DNA of 64,000 nucleotides, taken from the NCBI GenBank assembly GCA_018228645.1, contig CP073693.1:3048416-3112415 (forward strand), in the 5' to 3' direction. Made by a program: the position numbers and the translations under genes. This document shows, piece by piece, positions 17,021-25,899 of this stretch. This DNA comes from Clostridiaceae bacterium Marseille-Q4143. Lineage in GTDB: Bacteria; Bacillota; Clostridia; Lachnospirales; Lachnospiraceae. Positions within the stretch are counted from its first letter, which is position 1; every line of letters begins with the position of its first letter. The notes under the pieces are model-generated. The model searched no databases, was not told the DNA's origin, and saw only the letters and a program-made list of their open reading frames with translations.

Positions 17021-18034
17021 CTAGTTTTCTTCTGCCTGAATCCCGGCTTTGATTTTATCGTTCATCCGCTGTTCCGTGAAGGTTACACACTGGATGATGG
17101 AATTACGCACTTCCACTGCCTTAGAACTTCCATGAGTCTTCACTACCAGACCTTTCAGTCCAAGCATCGGTGCGCCTCCGTACTGGCTGGTGTCAAAGCG
17201 TTTCAACGTCTGCTTCAATGCCGGTTTTACCAGCAGTGCGCCAATCTTGCTGCGCAGACTTGCCATCATACCTTTTTTCACCATGGAGATCAGTGTTGCG
17301 CCGACTCCTTCGTAGAGTTTCAGGATAATATTGCCGGCAAATGCCTCGCATACAATGACATCCGCATATCCGGACGGAATATCACGCGCCTCAATGCTTC
17401 CGATGAAATTGATATCCTTGCACTCTTTCAAAAGCGGGAACGTTTCCTTTACAAGTGCATTGCCTTTTTCTTCCTCGGCACCGATATTCACAATCGCTAC
17501 TCTGGGGTTCTGAATGCCCATTACATTCTCCATGTAGATGGAACCCATCTTTGCAAACTGTACCAGATGGGAAGGTCTTGCATCCACATTGGCTCCGCAG
17601 TCAATTAACAGGGAAGCTCCCTTCTCAGTAGGTAAAAGCGGAGCAAGCGGCGGACGTTCCACACCTTTCAGCCTTCCAACGATCAGCTGTCCTCCTACAA
17701 GAACGGCTCCTGTGCTTCCTGCCCCTACAAAGGCATCTGCCTCACCATTCTTCACCAGTTTCATGGCTACTACAATAGAAGAATCTTTCTTTGTACGAAT
17801 TGCCTGTACCGGCGGTTCTGCCATCTCAATCACTTCAGACGCGTTCACCACTTCCACTCTGGCTTCATCATAAGAATATTTCTTCAGTTCCGCACGGACT
17901 GTCTCTTCCGGACCTACCAGAATCACTTTCAGATCTTTTCGAAGTTCAAGTGCTTCCACAGCTCCCTTCACAATCTCCAGCGGTGCGTTGTCTCCGCCCA
18001 TGGCATCGACTGCCACTCTCACCAGTTCCTGCAT
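17021..18034 (-). CDS. plsX: Phosphate acyltransferase PlsX
   Basis: A 337-residue enzyme making acyl-phosphate from acyl-ACP, the first committed step of Gram-positive phospholipid synthesis with PlsY. Characteristic segments are VAVDAMGGDNAPLEIVKGA at the N terminus, FVGAGSTGAVLVGG, and the C-terminal YGGAPMLGLKG. It normally follows rpmF; here rpmF is 9 kb away with PTS and phage DNA in between. Confidence 0.96.
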   Translation of the reverse strand: MQELVRVAVDAMGGDNAPLEIVKGAVEALELRKDLKVILVGPEETVRAELKKYSYDEARVEVVNASEVIEMAEPPVQAIRTKKDSSIVVAMKLVKNGEADAFVGAGSTGAVLVGGQLIVGRLKGVERPPLAPLLPTEKGASLLIDCGANVDARPSHLVQFAKMGSIYMENVMGIQNPRVAIVNIGAEEEKGNALVKETFPLLKECKDINFIGSIEARDIPSGYADVIVCEAFAGNIILKLYEGVGATLISMVKKGMMASLRSKIGALLVKPALKQTLKRFDTSQYGGAPMLGLKGLVVKTHGSSKAVEVRNSIIQCVTFTEQRMNDKIKAGIQAEEN

Positions 18035-18060
18035 GCTTTCTCCTCCTTGTCATCTATATC

Positions 18061-18089
18061 ATAATACGAAAAGCATTTCCCGAAGTCAA
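18061..18089 (-). promoter_or_regulatory. plsX-acpP promoter
   Basis: -35 TTGACT (18084-18089) and -10 TATTAT (18061-18066), spacer 17 nt, about 27 nt before the plsX start. No FapR-like operator is seen next to it. Confidence 0.7.
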
Positions 18090-18121
18090 TAGTTTCCCTT
18101 TAAAAAAGCGAAAAAGAAAAA

Positions 18122-18156
18122 ACAGGATGCATGCCTTTTCCCGCAATGCATCCTGT
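18122..18156 (-). terminator. Intrinsic terminator after PTS EIIA gene
   Basis: A perfect 11-bp stem ACAGGATGCAT/ATGCATCCTGT with a 13-nt loop; on the minus strand it is followed by TTTTTTCTTTTT. It lies 20 nt past the EIIA stop and isolates the PTS unit from plsX. Confidence 0.9.
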
Positions 18157-18175
18157 ATTCATTTTCATAAACAGA

Positions 18176-18667
18176 CTATTTCCATTCTGCTACAACAGTC
18201 TCTCCTGCTACAGCATCCATTCCCGTCTGATAGGAAACTCCCGCTGATTTATCTCCTTCCATTACGATCTGCATTACTTCCATGCAATATCCTTTTGCTT
18301 CCAGGGCTTCTCTGTCAAAATGGATCAGTTTAGCACCTGCTTCTACTTTATCCCCGTTCTTAATATAAGATTCAAATCCTTCACCCTTCAGTTCTACCGT
18401 ATCAACGCCGATATGAATCAGAATCTCAATACCGCCTTCCAGTTCCAGTCCGACTGCATGATTACTGTCATCCATGGTAACCGTCACAGTTCCTGCTGCC
18501 GGGGCAACCACTACCTCCCCCGTCGGCTGGATTACTACACCATTTCCAAGTGCACAGGACGAAAATACCGGATCCTTTGCCTCGCTCATAGGAATTACCT
18601 TACCATCTGCAGCTGCCGTCATCTTATATCCTTCCGGCGCTTTTTTCTTCTTAAAAAAATCAAACAT
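18176..18667 (-). CDS. PTS glucose-family EIIA protein
   Basis: A 163-residue single-domain EIIA of the glucose/beta-glucoside family. The conserved histidines are His70 and His85; His85 in ILIHIGVDTVELKGEGF is the phosphoacceptor. The ATG at 18667 has AGGAGGAAGG just upstream, and extra upstream codons have no homology. It lies 94 nt after an EIIC gene without EIIB. It would pass phosphate from HPr to an EIIB, the nearest being in the gene at 20099-21550. Confidence 0.92.
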   Translation of the reverse strand: MFDFFKKKKAPEGYKMTAAADGKVIPMSEAKDPVFSSCALGNGVVIQPTGEVVVAPAAGTVTVTMDDSNHAVGLELEGGIEILIHIGVDTVELKGEGFESYIKNGDKVEAGAKLIHFDREALEAKGYCMEVMQIVMEGDKSAGVSYQTGMDAVAGETVVAEWK

Positions 18668-18761
18668 ATCCTTCCTCCTACTCTTTGGGCTTTCATCCTT
18701 CCCCGCTATGTTGTTCAGTATATCAGAGGCTTTATGCAACGTCTATTCATTATTTCCTGCT

Positions 18762-19934
18762 TTATATGGAAGATTTTGTTTTTTCCATAGGTACCCGTCC
18801 GGGCGTCTTTATTCTGAAACGCTGGATACAGAAACGAAACAGACCATAATACAGGAGACCAAACAACAGTCCCACAGGCCAGAGAATCCACGGATTTTCC
18901 GCCATCGGCGCATTTAACGACAGTATGTAATCCAGAAGGCCCGCGCTAAAATTAAATCCGACGCGGAACGGCAGAACCGCACATACAAATCCTGACAGTC
19001 CCGTCAGCAGTGCATGAAGCAGAAACAGTTCCGGTGCCAGGAACATAAAGGAAAATTCCAGTGGTTCCGTTACTCCGGTCAGTACAGAGCAGATAGAAGC
19101 AGTCAGAAGCAGTCCTCCCGCCATCTTCTTATATTCCGGAAACGCAGTATGGTACATGGCCAACGCAGCCCCGGGGAGTCCGAAAATCATAACCGGGAAA
19201 AACCCGGTCATATACACGCCAGTCTGTCCATAGACTCCTGTTCCGCTCCAGAACTGATTCAGATCGGAAATCCCTGCCACATCAAACCAGAATACGGAAT
19301 TCAGTGCATGATGAAGGCCACTTGGAATCAACAGCCGGTTCAGAAATGTATAGACACCTGCTCCAAGCGCCCCTGTCTCTACCAGGGATTCTCCCAGATA
19401 TACACAGATCCCATAAAGCGGCGGCCACAAAAACAGAAGAGCCAGTGATGCAGCTGCAGACTGTGCAACAGCCATCAGAATTGCAAGCCGTTTTCCGCCA
19501 AATACATGCAGCAAACCATCAAAATGACATTTCCGATAAGTATCACTGCAGTACGCTCCCAGCATACCGCAGAAAATTCCAACCAGCTGATTGTCAATAT
19601 GTTCAAAAGAAGAGGCATCAACCATGTCTCCTGTCAGAATCAGCACATTGTCAACTGTCAGAATCTGCTGAACCACAATCCAGCTGGCAACACCTGCCAG
19701 TGCAGCTGTCCCGTCCTGCTCATCGGCCATCCCCACAGCCACACCAAGGGTAAACAGAAGACTCATATTGTCGATCAATGCCTTTCCTGCAGCCACCAGA
19801 ACCCGTGAAAGCAGATAACTGTCCCCGTGACCAATCGGATCCATCCAGAACCCGATTCCCATCAAAAGTCCTGCCACCGGCAGACATGCCACCGGCAGCA
19901 TTAAAGCCCGTCCAAGGCGATACGCATATTTCAC
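18762..19934 (-). CDS. PTS EIIC permease of the glucose/GlcNAc family, no EIIB domain
   Basis: A 390-residue membrane permease with about ten hydrophobic helices and family motifs MLPVACLPVAGLLMGIG and FLNRLLIPSGLHHALNSVFWFD. The start is taken as GTG at 19934, with GGGAG 7 nt upstream; this aligns with the start of the paralogue at 21550. The protein ends after EIIC in IKTPGRVPMEKTKSSI, at the point where the paralogue continues (LKTPGRED...) into its EIIB. It must borrow EIIB from elsewhere if it transports. Confidence 0.88.
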   Translation of the reverse strand: MKYAYRLGRALMLPVACLPVAGLLMGIGFWMDPIGHGDSYLLSRVLVAAGKALIDNMSLLFTLGVAVGMADEQDGTAALAGVASWIVVQQILTVDNVLILTGDMVDASSFEHIDNQLVGIFCGMLGAYCSDTYRKCHFDGLLHVFGGKRLAILMAVAQSAAASLALLFLWPPLYGICVYLGESLVETGALGAGVYTFLNRLLIPSGLHHALNSVFWFDVAGISDLNQFWSGTGVYGQTGVYMTGFFPVMIFGLPGAALAMYHTAFPEYKKMAGGLLLTASICSVLTGVTEPLEFSFMFLAPELFLLHALLTGLSGFVCAVLPFRVGFNFSAGLLDYILSLNAPMAENPWILWPVGLLFGLLYYGLFRFCIQRFRIKTPGRVPMEKTKSSI

Positions 19935-19972
19935 AGCATTACTCCCTCTTTTGCCGTATATTGCCATAATGT

Positions 19973-19987
19973 TATCATATTATGATA
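19973..19987. promoter_or_regulatory. Palindrome on the -10 of the EIIC-EIIA promoter
   Basis: TATCATA-T-TATGATA, 7-bp perfect arms with a single central base, covers the -10 hexamer. This position fits a repressor operator. No adjacent regulator gene is an obvious partner. Confidence 0.5.
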
Positions 19988-20010
19988 GCAAATCACCTCT
20001 CTTATGTCAA
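19982..20010 (-). promoter_or_regulatory. Promoter of the EIIC-EIIA unit
   Basis: -35 TTGACA (20005-20010), -10 TATCAT (19982-19987), spacer 17 nt, about 45 nt upstream of the GTG start. Confidence 0.7.
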
Positions 20011-20034
20011 ATGCTCTGCCTTTATTTCTGTATG

Positions 20035-20063
20035 AAAAAAGCCCCGGAAACCGGAGCTTTTTT
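20035..20063 (-). terminator. Intrinsic terminator after EIICB gene
   Basis: AAAAAAGC-CCGG pairs with CCGG-GCTTTTTT (one C/A mismatch) around an AAA loop, 36 nt past the EIICB stop. It separates the two PTS units. Confidence 0.8.
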
Positions 20064-20098
20064 CTGAATATATGTGTGTTTTAGGATAGTGGATGTAA

Positions 20099-21550
20099 TT
20101 ACATCAGCTTCTTGAACTCATCAGCCACGAACTGTACCTTCGGTCCAATGATAACCTGAACAGAAGTTTTGCTCGGACGGATAACTCCGCTGATTCCTGC
20201 AGATTTGATCTTCTTCTCATCTACTGCAGTGTAGTCTTTGATCTCCAGACGAAGTCTGGTGATGCAGTTGTCAACGCTTGTTACGTTGTCTTTTCCGCCA
20301 AGACCTTCAAGAATGATTGCTGCCATGCTGGTGAAATCATCATTTGCAAGTTCGATCTTGGTCTCATCCTCTTCATCATCCTCACGGCCCGGAGTCTTAA
20401 GATTCCAGGTAGTGATTGCGAAGCGGAATACTACATAGAACACGATTGCTGCTGCAATACCGATCGGGATGATCAGCCATGTCTTAGCATGTGCCGGCAG
20501 AGATGCACTGAATACCAGGTCGGTAAGTCCTGCAGAGAAGGAGAAACCTGCTCTGAAGCCAAGTGCTACAGTAACTGCTGCAAATACTCCGTAAAGGATT
20601 GCATATACAAGATACAGTGCCGGAGCAAGGAACATAAATGCGAACTCGAACGGCTCAGTAACACCACAGATGAATGCACAGATTGCTGCTGCACCCATCA
20701 GGGAAGCTGCTGCTTTTTTCTTCTCCGGTTTTGCACAGTGGATGATTGCCATTGCTGCTGCCGGAAGACCGAACATCATACACGGGAAGAATCCAGCCAT
20801 GTACATACCTGCACTTCCGCCTGCTCCATTGAGAAGTTCGCCTCCCCAGTAAGAACCAAGGTCATTGATTCCTGCTGCGTCAAACCAGAATACAGAGTTC
20901 AGTGCGTGATGCAGACCAAACGGAATCAGAAGACGGTTCAGGAAAGAATAAATACCTACACCAACAACTCCAAGACCAACGATTTTCTCACCTACAAATA
21001 CCAGTGCAGTGTAAACGATCGGCCATACGAAGAACAGAATAGCTGCTACGATAATGGAAACAACTGCCGTTACAATAGCAACACAACGTTTGCCAGAGAA
21101 GAAGGACAGTGCATCCGGAAGTCTGGTTCCTTTGAATTTGTTGTAGCAGGCAGAACCAATCAGACCTGCAAGAATACCGATGAACTGATTGCTGATTTTA
21201 GCAAATGCTGCATTCGCCTCAGCTCCGGTCAGAGTAGCTACAACACCGCTGGACAGAAGATTGGTGATCATCAGCCAGGATACCAGACCTGCCAGACCTG
21301 CTGTACCATCATTGTCATCTGCCATACCTACTGCTACGCCGATAGCGAACAGCCAGGACATATTATCGATCAGTGCTCCACCTGCTTTTACCAGGAAGAA
21401 TCCAATGATCTGAGCTGCGCCGCTGATGTCACCACCCTGCATGGTGCTCGGACAGAGCGCATAACCAATTCCCATCAGAATACCACATACCGGAAGGCAT
21501 GCAACTGGAAGCATCAGGGATTTTCCAAGTTTCTGTAAATATTTCATCAT
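20099..21550 (-). CDS. PTS glucose/N-acetylglucosamine-type EIICB
   Basis: A 483-residue permease. EIIC covers roughly residues 1-380 (LMLPVACLPVCGILMGIG; FLNRLLIPFGLHHALNSVFWFD). EIIB covers about 405-483 with the phosphorylated Cys429 in SVDNCITRLRLEI. The acidic linker EDDEEDETK separates them. Sugar specificity (glucose, GlcNAc or maltose-like) cannot be told. A strong AGGAGG precedes the ATG pair. It is divergent from a YesM/YesN-type two-component system, a plausible regulator. Confidence 0.93.
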   Translation of the reverse strand: MMKYLQKLGKSLMLPVACLPVCGILMGIGYALCPSTMQGGDISGAAQIIGFFLVKAGGALIDNMSWLFAIGVAVGMADDNDGTAGLAGLVSWLMITNLLSSGVVATLTGAEANAAFAKISNQFIGILAGLIGSACYNKFKGTRLPDALSFFSGKRCVAIVTAVVSIIVAAILFFVWPIVYTALVFVGEKIVGLGVVGVGIYSFLNRLLIPFGLHHALNSVFWFDAAGINDLGSYWGGELLNGAGGSAGMYMAGFFPCMMFGLPAAAMAIIHCAKPEKKKAAASLMGAAAICAFICGVTEPFEFAFMFLAPALYLVYAILYGVFAAVTVALGFRAGFSFSAGLTDLVFSASLPAHAKTWLIIPIGIAAAIVFYVVFRFAITTWNLKTPGREDDEEDETKIELANDDFTSMAAIILEGLGGKDNVTSVDNCITRLRLEIKDYTAVDEKKIKSAGISGVIRPSKTSVQVIIGPKVQFVADEFKKLM

Positions 21551-21598
21551 ATCTACATTTTCCTCCTTTTTTTGAACTCTCGTTCTTAAGTTGATTTT

Positions 21599-21627
21599 AT
21601 TATATAAAAATCAGCTGGAAGTGTATA
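21599..21627 (-). promoter_or_regulatory. Promoter of the EIICB gene
   Basis: -10 TATAAT (21599-21604) and a weak -35 TATACA (21622-21627), spacer 17 nt. The poor -35 fits activator dependence. Confidence 0.5.
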
Positions 21628-21642
21628 GTTACGATCTTCTCC

Positions 21643-21737
21643 TTCCTATGGAGTATCTTCGATTATTAAATATCTATAAAATTTTAAGAAAAAAACTTAA
21701 AACACCCTTATATGGATTTTTTTATTTTTCCTATGGA
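21643..21737. promoter_or_regulatory. Direct repeats TTCCTATGGA upstream of PTS and kinase genes
   Basis: Identical 10-mers at 21643-21652 and 21728-21737 lie 85 bp apart (8 helical turns), with a weaker copy at 21707-21716 (CTTATATGGA). They occupy the 281-bp intergenic region between the divergent EIICB and kinase genes. They are candidate binding sites for the AraC-type response regulator encoded next door. Confidence 0.4.
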
Positions 21738-21831
21738 TTATTTTCTTATTTCCTATTAAAATAGACATACTGAACAAAAATCATTTATACTGTAACTGTT
21801 ATCTGTTCAAATATGCACGAAAGGAATTTCC

Positions 21832-22920
21832 ATGCATTTCGATGAAAATTACACAGAAAAATCTTTCCGCACTCTACAGAACTTTGCTCTCGTAGGTCTG
21901 CGCAATCTGAAAATCCGGCACCGGCTGATACTTTCCTATTCTATATCCACAGTTCTTCCACTGGTTGCCGTCTATATTTACACCTATTTTCGATACGGTA
22001 CTTCTTCCATCACCGGACAGGTGCTGGTACTGTCGCTTCTCATGGCATGTGTCTCTATGACCATGACTACTTATACTTATTTAAGTATCTCCAGCCCGAT
22101 CAATCAGATGGTAGAAACCTGCCAGACCATCTCCGACGGTGATATGGAGAAACGTATCCATGATCAGGGAAATGATGAACTCGCCTTCCTGTCCGACAAT
22201 ATCGACAGTATGGTGACAGAGATTCAGCTTCTTCTGGAACAGCGTCAGCAATCTGAAGCCAAAAAACGGGAACTGGAATTGAAAATGCTGCAGTATCAGA
22301 TCAATCCGCATTTTCTTTTCAATACTTTGAATACGCTCCGACTGGTTGCCCAGATGAATCAGGACAAAGTCGTCGCAGAAGGCATCTGTTCCTTGAGCGA
22401 ACTTTTAAAAAACACATTGATCAATGATCATGAATTTATTACGATCCGGGAAGAAATAGCCAACCTGAAACATTATTTTTCCATACAGGCGATCCGCTAT
22501 GCCGGAAGCTTCCATACGAATTATGAAATCGACCCGGAACTGGAACACTGTATGCTGCCAAAGCTAATTCTTCAGCCGCTGGCAGAAAACTCTGTCCTTC
22601 ACGGTTCTTATAACGATGGAACGATTATGGAAATTTTTGTCCGTTGTTTCCGTAAACAGGATGACATTGTCCTGGAAGTAGCTGATCTCGGCAAGGGATT
22701 TGATATGAATGATAAAGCTTCCGCCCCCAAAGGACTGGGTGGTATCGGAAGCCGTAATGTAAATGACCGTATCCATCTGTATTTTTCAGACAATTACGGT
22801 TTAACGGTCACAAGCGCCCCTGGCAAAGGAACAACCTGCAGAATTTTAATTCCGGCAATTGTTTCTGAGACAGAGGATGCAAAGGGAGGAAATTATGTAT
22901 CAAGTACTGATCGTCGATGA
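21832..22920 (+). CDS. YesM-type sensor histidine kinase
   Basis: A 362-residue kinase. Two hydrophobic helices (about 31-53 and 62-85) are followed by a HAMP-like linker (90-130) and the His_kinase family domain with the phosphorylated His160 in MLQYQINPHFLFNTLNTL. A HATPase_c domain follows, with LAENSVLHG and DLGKGFD. It lacks the large extracellular Cache domain common in YesM, so it has a short outside loop. It overlaps the response regulator gene by 26 nt. Confidence 0.92.
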   Translation: MHFDENYTEKSFRTLQNFALVGLRNLKIRHRLILSYSISTVLPLVAVYIYTYFRYGTSSITGQVLVLSLLMACVSMTMTTYTYLSISSPINQMVETCQTISDGDMEKRIHDQGNDELAFLSDNIDSMVTEIQLLLEQRQQSEAKKRELELKMLQYQINPHFLFNTLNTLRLVAQMNQDKVVAEGICSLSELLKNTLINDHEFITIREEIANLKHYFSIQAIRYAGSFHTNYEIDPELEHCMLPKLILQPLAENSVLHGSYNDGTIMEIFVRCFRKQDDIVLEVADLGKGFDMNDKASAPKGLGGIGSRNVNDRIHLYFSDNYGLTVTSAPGKGTTCRILIPAIVSETEDAKGGNYVSSTDRR

Positions 22921-24484
22921 CGAACCCATTGTTAAAATTGCACTCCGTTCCATGCTGGACTGGAGTACTCTCGGATTTCATATCTGCGCTACTGCTTCCA
23001 ATGGGCAGGAAGCATTGGAAATGGCAGAAAAATACCGACCCGATCTCATTATCTGCGATCTGAAAATGCCGGTTATGGACGGAATTGAACTGATCCGGAC
23101 GGCAAAAGACCGTAAGATGGACTGTGAATTTCTTGTCATCAGTAACTACGAAGACTTTAATTATGTAAGAACTGCTCTGGTTCTTGGTGCATCCGATTAT
23201 ATCCTAAAGGTGAGTATCAGCCCGGAAGAGCTGACCTCACAGCTACAGAAGATCCGGGAAAAACTGGAACTGAAAAAGAAAACACAGCAGCAGACACAGG
23301 CAGATACTGTCGAGGAATCCCTGATCCATCAGGGTCGGCATGCTGCATGGCGTGAATTTTTCACTCACAAAAGCTATCCTCTCTCCGATCTGCTCTCCAT
23401 CACCGGTACAGACACATCAAGTCTTGGCTCTCTCGCGCTCTGCGAGATCTCTTTTGACTGGTATGATCAGCAGATGGAGACTCTTCCGTCAACCGAACTG
23501 ATACGGAGTACTCTGAAAAACGCACTGGAACATTTCAACCGCAGAAGAATCCTCTTCTTCAGTTCCAGTAACACGCTCATTGTTATTCCTGAAGAAGAGT
23601 TAAATGCTCATCAGAATACCATAGCCGGACTGGCTGCACGTATCGAACAGTTATTTCGGTACTATATGCCTCTGTCTCCCGCTATCCTCTATCAGGACGG
23701 AATTGCCAATCTCGAGGAAGCCCGCAAGACCTATCATCGTTTTCAGGATCTGCTGGAGTTAAACTTCTATCATATGTTCGGTCTCACCGACGCTGCCGGA
23801 CTTGATACAACCTCCACGATCCCAGCTATTTCCTATAAGGATCTGGCCGCCGATATTCTGGCCCTGCCAAAAGAAACCTGCCTGGACAGCGCACTGGAAC
23901 GTGTCTCTGAGATTCTCAATGCCTGCAGCCAAAAAAATGTACTGCCCTCCCGGGTAATCCAATATTTCGTCCGCTTTCTGGACGAGCTTGGCTATCACAT
24001 TTCCGGTGTCAGCATTGCTTCCCATGATCAGATCGTGGAAAGGATCGAATGCATCCGTAATGCCGTCAGTCAGGAAGAACTGAGTCTTCATCTGGAACAG
24101 GCACTAACCACCTTTTTCCGCCCGACAGACACTTCCGCTGCGCAGACGGAACAGTACAGTTCTGAGGTTCTGCAGGCCATTTCCTACATCCGTGAGAACT
24201 ACAGCCGTAAGATCAGTCTGGCTTCTGTGGCCGAGCATGTAGGATTAAGCTCCGGATATCTCTGCCGGATCTTTAAGGAAGAAACAGGTGTCAGCATCAA
24301 CGCCTACATAAATAATCTTCGTATGACCCACGCCGGTGAACTGCTGGCCGATAAGAACAGTTATATCAAGGAAGTCGCCATTTCTGTAGGTTTTGAAGAC
24401 CAGCTGTATTTCAGCCGCCTGTTTAAACGCTATTATGGTGTCACGCCGTCTGAATACAGAGCCGGTGGTGCTTCATCTGTATAA
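22895..24484 (+). CDS. YesN-type response regulator, AraC DNA-binding domain
   Basis: A 529-residue regulator: receiver domain (1-120) with acidic DDE at 8-10 and phosphoacceptor Asp55 (LIICDLKMP); a long linker; and a C-terminal AraC domain (about 425-525) with two helix-turn-helix units (SLASVAEHVGLSSGYLCRIF and IKEVAISVGFEDQLYFSRLF). Start chosen at ATG 22895 behind GGGAGG. It likely controls carbohydrate uptake genes such as the divergent PTS. Confidence 0.92.
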   Translation: MYQVLIVDDEPIVKIALRSMLDWSTLGFHICATASNGQEALEMAEKYRPDLIICDLKMPVMDGIELIRTAKDRKMDCEFLVISNYEDFNYVRTALVLGASDYILKVSISPEELTSQLQKIREKLELKKKTQQQTQADTVEESLIHQGRHAAWREFFTHKSYPLSDLLSITGTDTSSLGSLALCEISFDWYDQQMETLPSTELIRSTLKNALEHFNRRRILFFSSSNTLIVIPEEELNAHQNTIAGLAARIEQLFRYYMPLSPAILYQDGIANLEEARKTYHRFQDLLELNFYHMFGLTDAAGLDTTSTIPAISYKDLAADILALPKETCLDSALERVSEILNACSQKNVLPSRVIQYFVRFLDELGYHISGVSIASHDQIVERIECIRNAVSQEELSLHLEQALTTFFRPTDTSAAQTEQYSSEVLQAISYIRENYSRKISLASVAEHVGLSSGYLCRIFKEETGVSINAYINNLRMTHAGELLADKNSYIKEVAISVGFEDQLYFSRLFKRYYGVTPSEYRAGGASSV

Positions 24485-24529
24485 AAAAGCAATTTGTTCT
24501 TATGCAGCACATACGCATGAAAAAAAGAC

Positions 24530-24655
24530 GTGTCAACCTATAAAAGGAACCGCTCTCGCTAAGTCCTCGTCCAGCAGTACTAACATTCGAACGTCGCCTT
24601 TGGCTCGTTCTCATGAAGTACTGGGACTGTGGACGTTCCTTTTATAGGTTGACAC
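24530..24655. repeat. 126-nt self-complementary element with 21-bp perfect terminal inverted repeats
   Basis: The outer arms (24530-24550 and 24635-24655) are perfect inverted copies beginning GTGTCAACCTATAAAAGG. Inside, further pairs follow: GTCC 24563/GGAC 24631, GTCC 24569/GGAC 24624, CAGTAC 24575/GTACTG 24618, GAACG 24589/CGTTC 24606 and GCC/GGC around TTT. The whole folds as one long imperfect hairpin. It encodes nothing evident and abuts a truncated phage gene. It could be a MITE-like insertion, a structured RNA, or a large terminator of the yesN gene; T-rich sequence follows on the plus strand. Confidence 0.7.
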
Positions 24656-25325
24656 TTTCTTTATCATAAGATATCAAGCATACGGCCAATCGTTTGTTAA
24701 TATCTAAGAATTCAGCATAGTCATCGGCACTTAAATCAATATTGGCATTGGTATTCTTATTTACTCGCTGCGACAATTCTGCGTAACGATCACCGACTTC
24801 ATCAACTAAATCTGCATGAGATTTATAGGAATTATTTAGCTCGTCGATCTTACTCTGAGCCGTTTCAGCAGCCTCTGTAGCATACTTGGCTTTATTGATA
24901 TAGTGATCTACTGCATCAGCAAGCTTACTAAAAGCCCATGTACCTGCAGCGATAACAGCAGTCCATCCAATAGCAGAAAGGAGCTTTGTGGCAGCTGTCA
25001 TGGCTTTTACTTTAATAGCAGCTATTTCAGACTCTCTACCGGTGGCTTTCATCCATGCCTGGTAACCTCGGAGCATGGTTTGGCCTTCTTCAAGCTGAAC
25101 AGATCCGTTCCTTACAGCTGTAGCAAATTTAATAGCAGAGTCTTCGGTAACGTTAAACTTTTTAGAAGCCTCTGCTAAGTCGACCTTAGCTAAAGAAGTA
25201 TATCCACTTAGCTCTTCAAACCATTTTAGAGTTTCGTCTGTAGGTAGTTTTATAGCAAATAATGATTGAAGATTTTGAATAAATCCAGTTATATTTCCCG
25301 TATCCGGGTTGTATTTTACAAGCGA
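24642..25325 (-). pseudogene. Internal fragment of a phage tail tape-measure protein
   Basis: The frame is open for 227 codons but has no start. It begins at a TGA (25326-25328), and homologous-looking sequence ends near 24680, where the last codons run into the arm of the inverted-repeat element (ending SVNL). The Ala/Lys-rich helical content (AIGWTAVIAAGTWAFSKLADAVD; then coiled stretches with AETAQSKIDEL) is typical of tape-measure proteins of siphophages. It is a decayed prophage remnant with no other tail genes nearby. Confidence 0.65.
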
Positions 25326-25395
25326 TCAACCCTTTATCACTTACTTTACGTCCGATAAAATAAATGATATATTAAAGAAAAAGGAGATAGGATAT

Positions 25396-25836
25396 ATGTG
25401 GATTTATTGCGAAAACTGTAAAAAATATACCGCTGTTACTGAATACAGTGATAATATGGAATGTCCTCGTTGCGCGGCCAAATTAACTCATTTATTGCCT
25501 TTCACCAGTGATGAAGCTATAGCTTTATTTCATATATCAGAGGACCCCTCATTCATCAACACCATGGTCGACCTAAAAGAGAAAGATCCTATAGAGTTTC
25601 AGCTTAAGCTTGCTCAGTTTAAGTCTACTCAGTCAGCACCAACACCTTCTGTACAGAATAAAGTTACCTGTCCTAAGTGTGGCTCTACAAACATCTCTTC
25701 CGGAACTAGAGGATTCTCTATGTTTACTGGTTTCGTAGGTAGTGGATCACCTAGAAACGTATGCCTAAAATGTGGATATAAGTGGAAACCTGGTAGCTTA
25801 GAAGAGATGAGAGTTCGTAGAGAAAATCATAATTGA
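25396..25836 (+). CDS. Double zinc-ribbon hypothetical protein
   Basis: A 146-residue protein with two zinc-ribbon knuckle pairs: CENC...CPRC at about residues 5-26 and CPKC...CLKC at about 95-126. Between them is a helical stretch. The ATG at 25396 has AAGGAG 9 nt upstream. No transmembrane segment is seen. Proteins of this type occur in prophages and as Firmicutes orphans; function unknown. It is flanked by phage debris. Confidence 0.75.
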   Translation: MWIYCENCKKYTAVTEYSDNMECPRCAAKLTHLLPFTSDEAIALFHISEDPSFINTMVDLKEKDPIEFQLKLAQFKSTQSAPTPSVQNKVTCPKCGSTNISSGTRGFSMFTGFVGSGSPRNVCLKCGYKWKPGSLEEMRVRRENHN

Positions 25837-25899
25837 TGAAGTATATAAGAGTATAATAAAAGAGCAAGAGATTAGTTTCCTTGCTCTTTCTAGTATCGC

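Noticed and set aside
20489-21538. A 349-codon plus-strand open frame opposite the PTS EIICB gene.
   Set aside because: Cys/Thr-rich shadow of an alanine- and valine-rich membrane protein gene; no coding signals.
21551-21831. Possible riboswitch or attenuator upstream of the PTS EIICB gene.
   Set aside because: Only AT-rich sequence, a promoter and short direct repeats are seen; no stable stem with a T run precedes the start.
24393-24647. Short plus-strand open frame across the end of yesN and the hairpin element.
   Set aside because: Overlaps yesN in another frame and translates the inverted repeat; no ribosome site.
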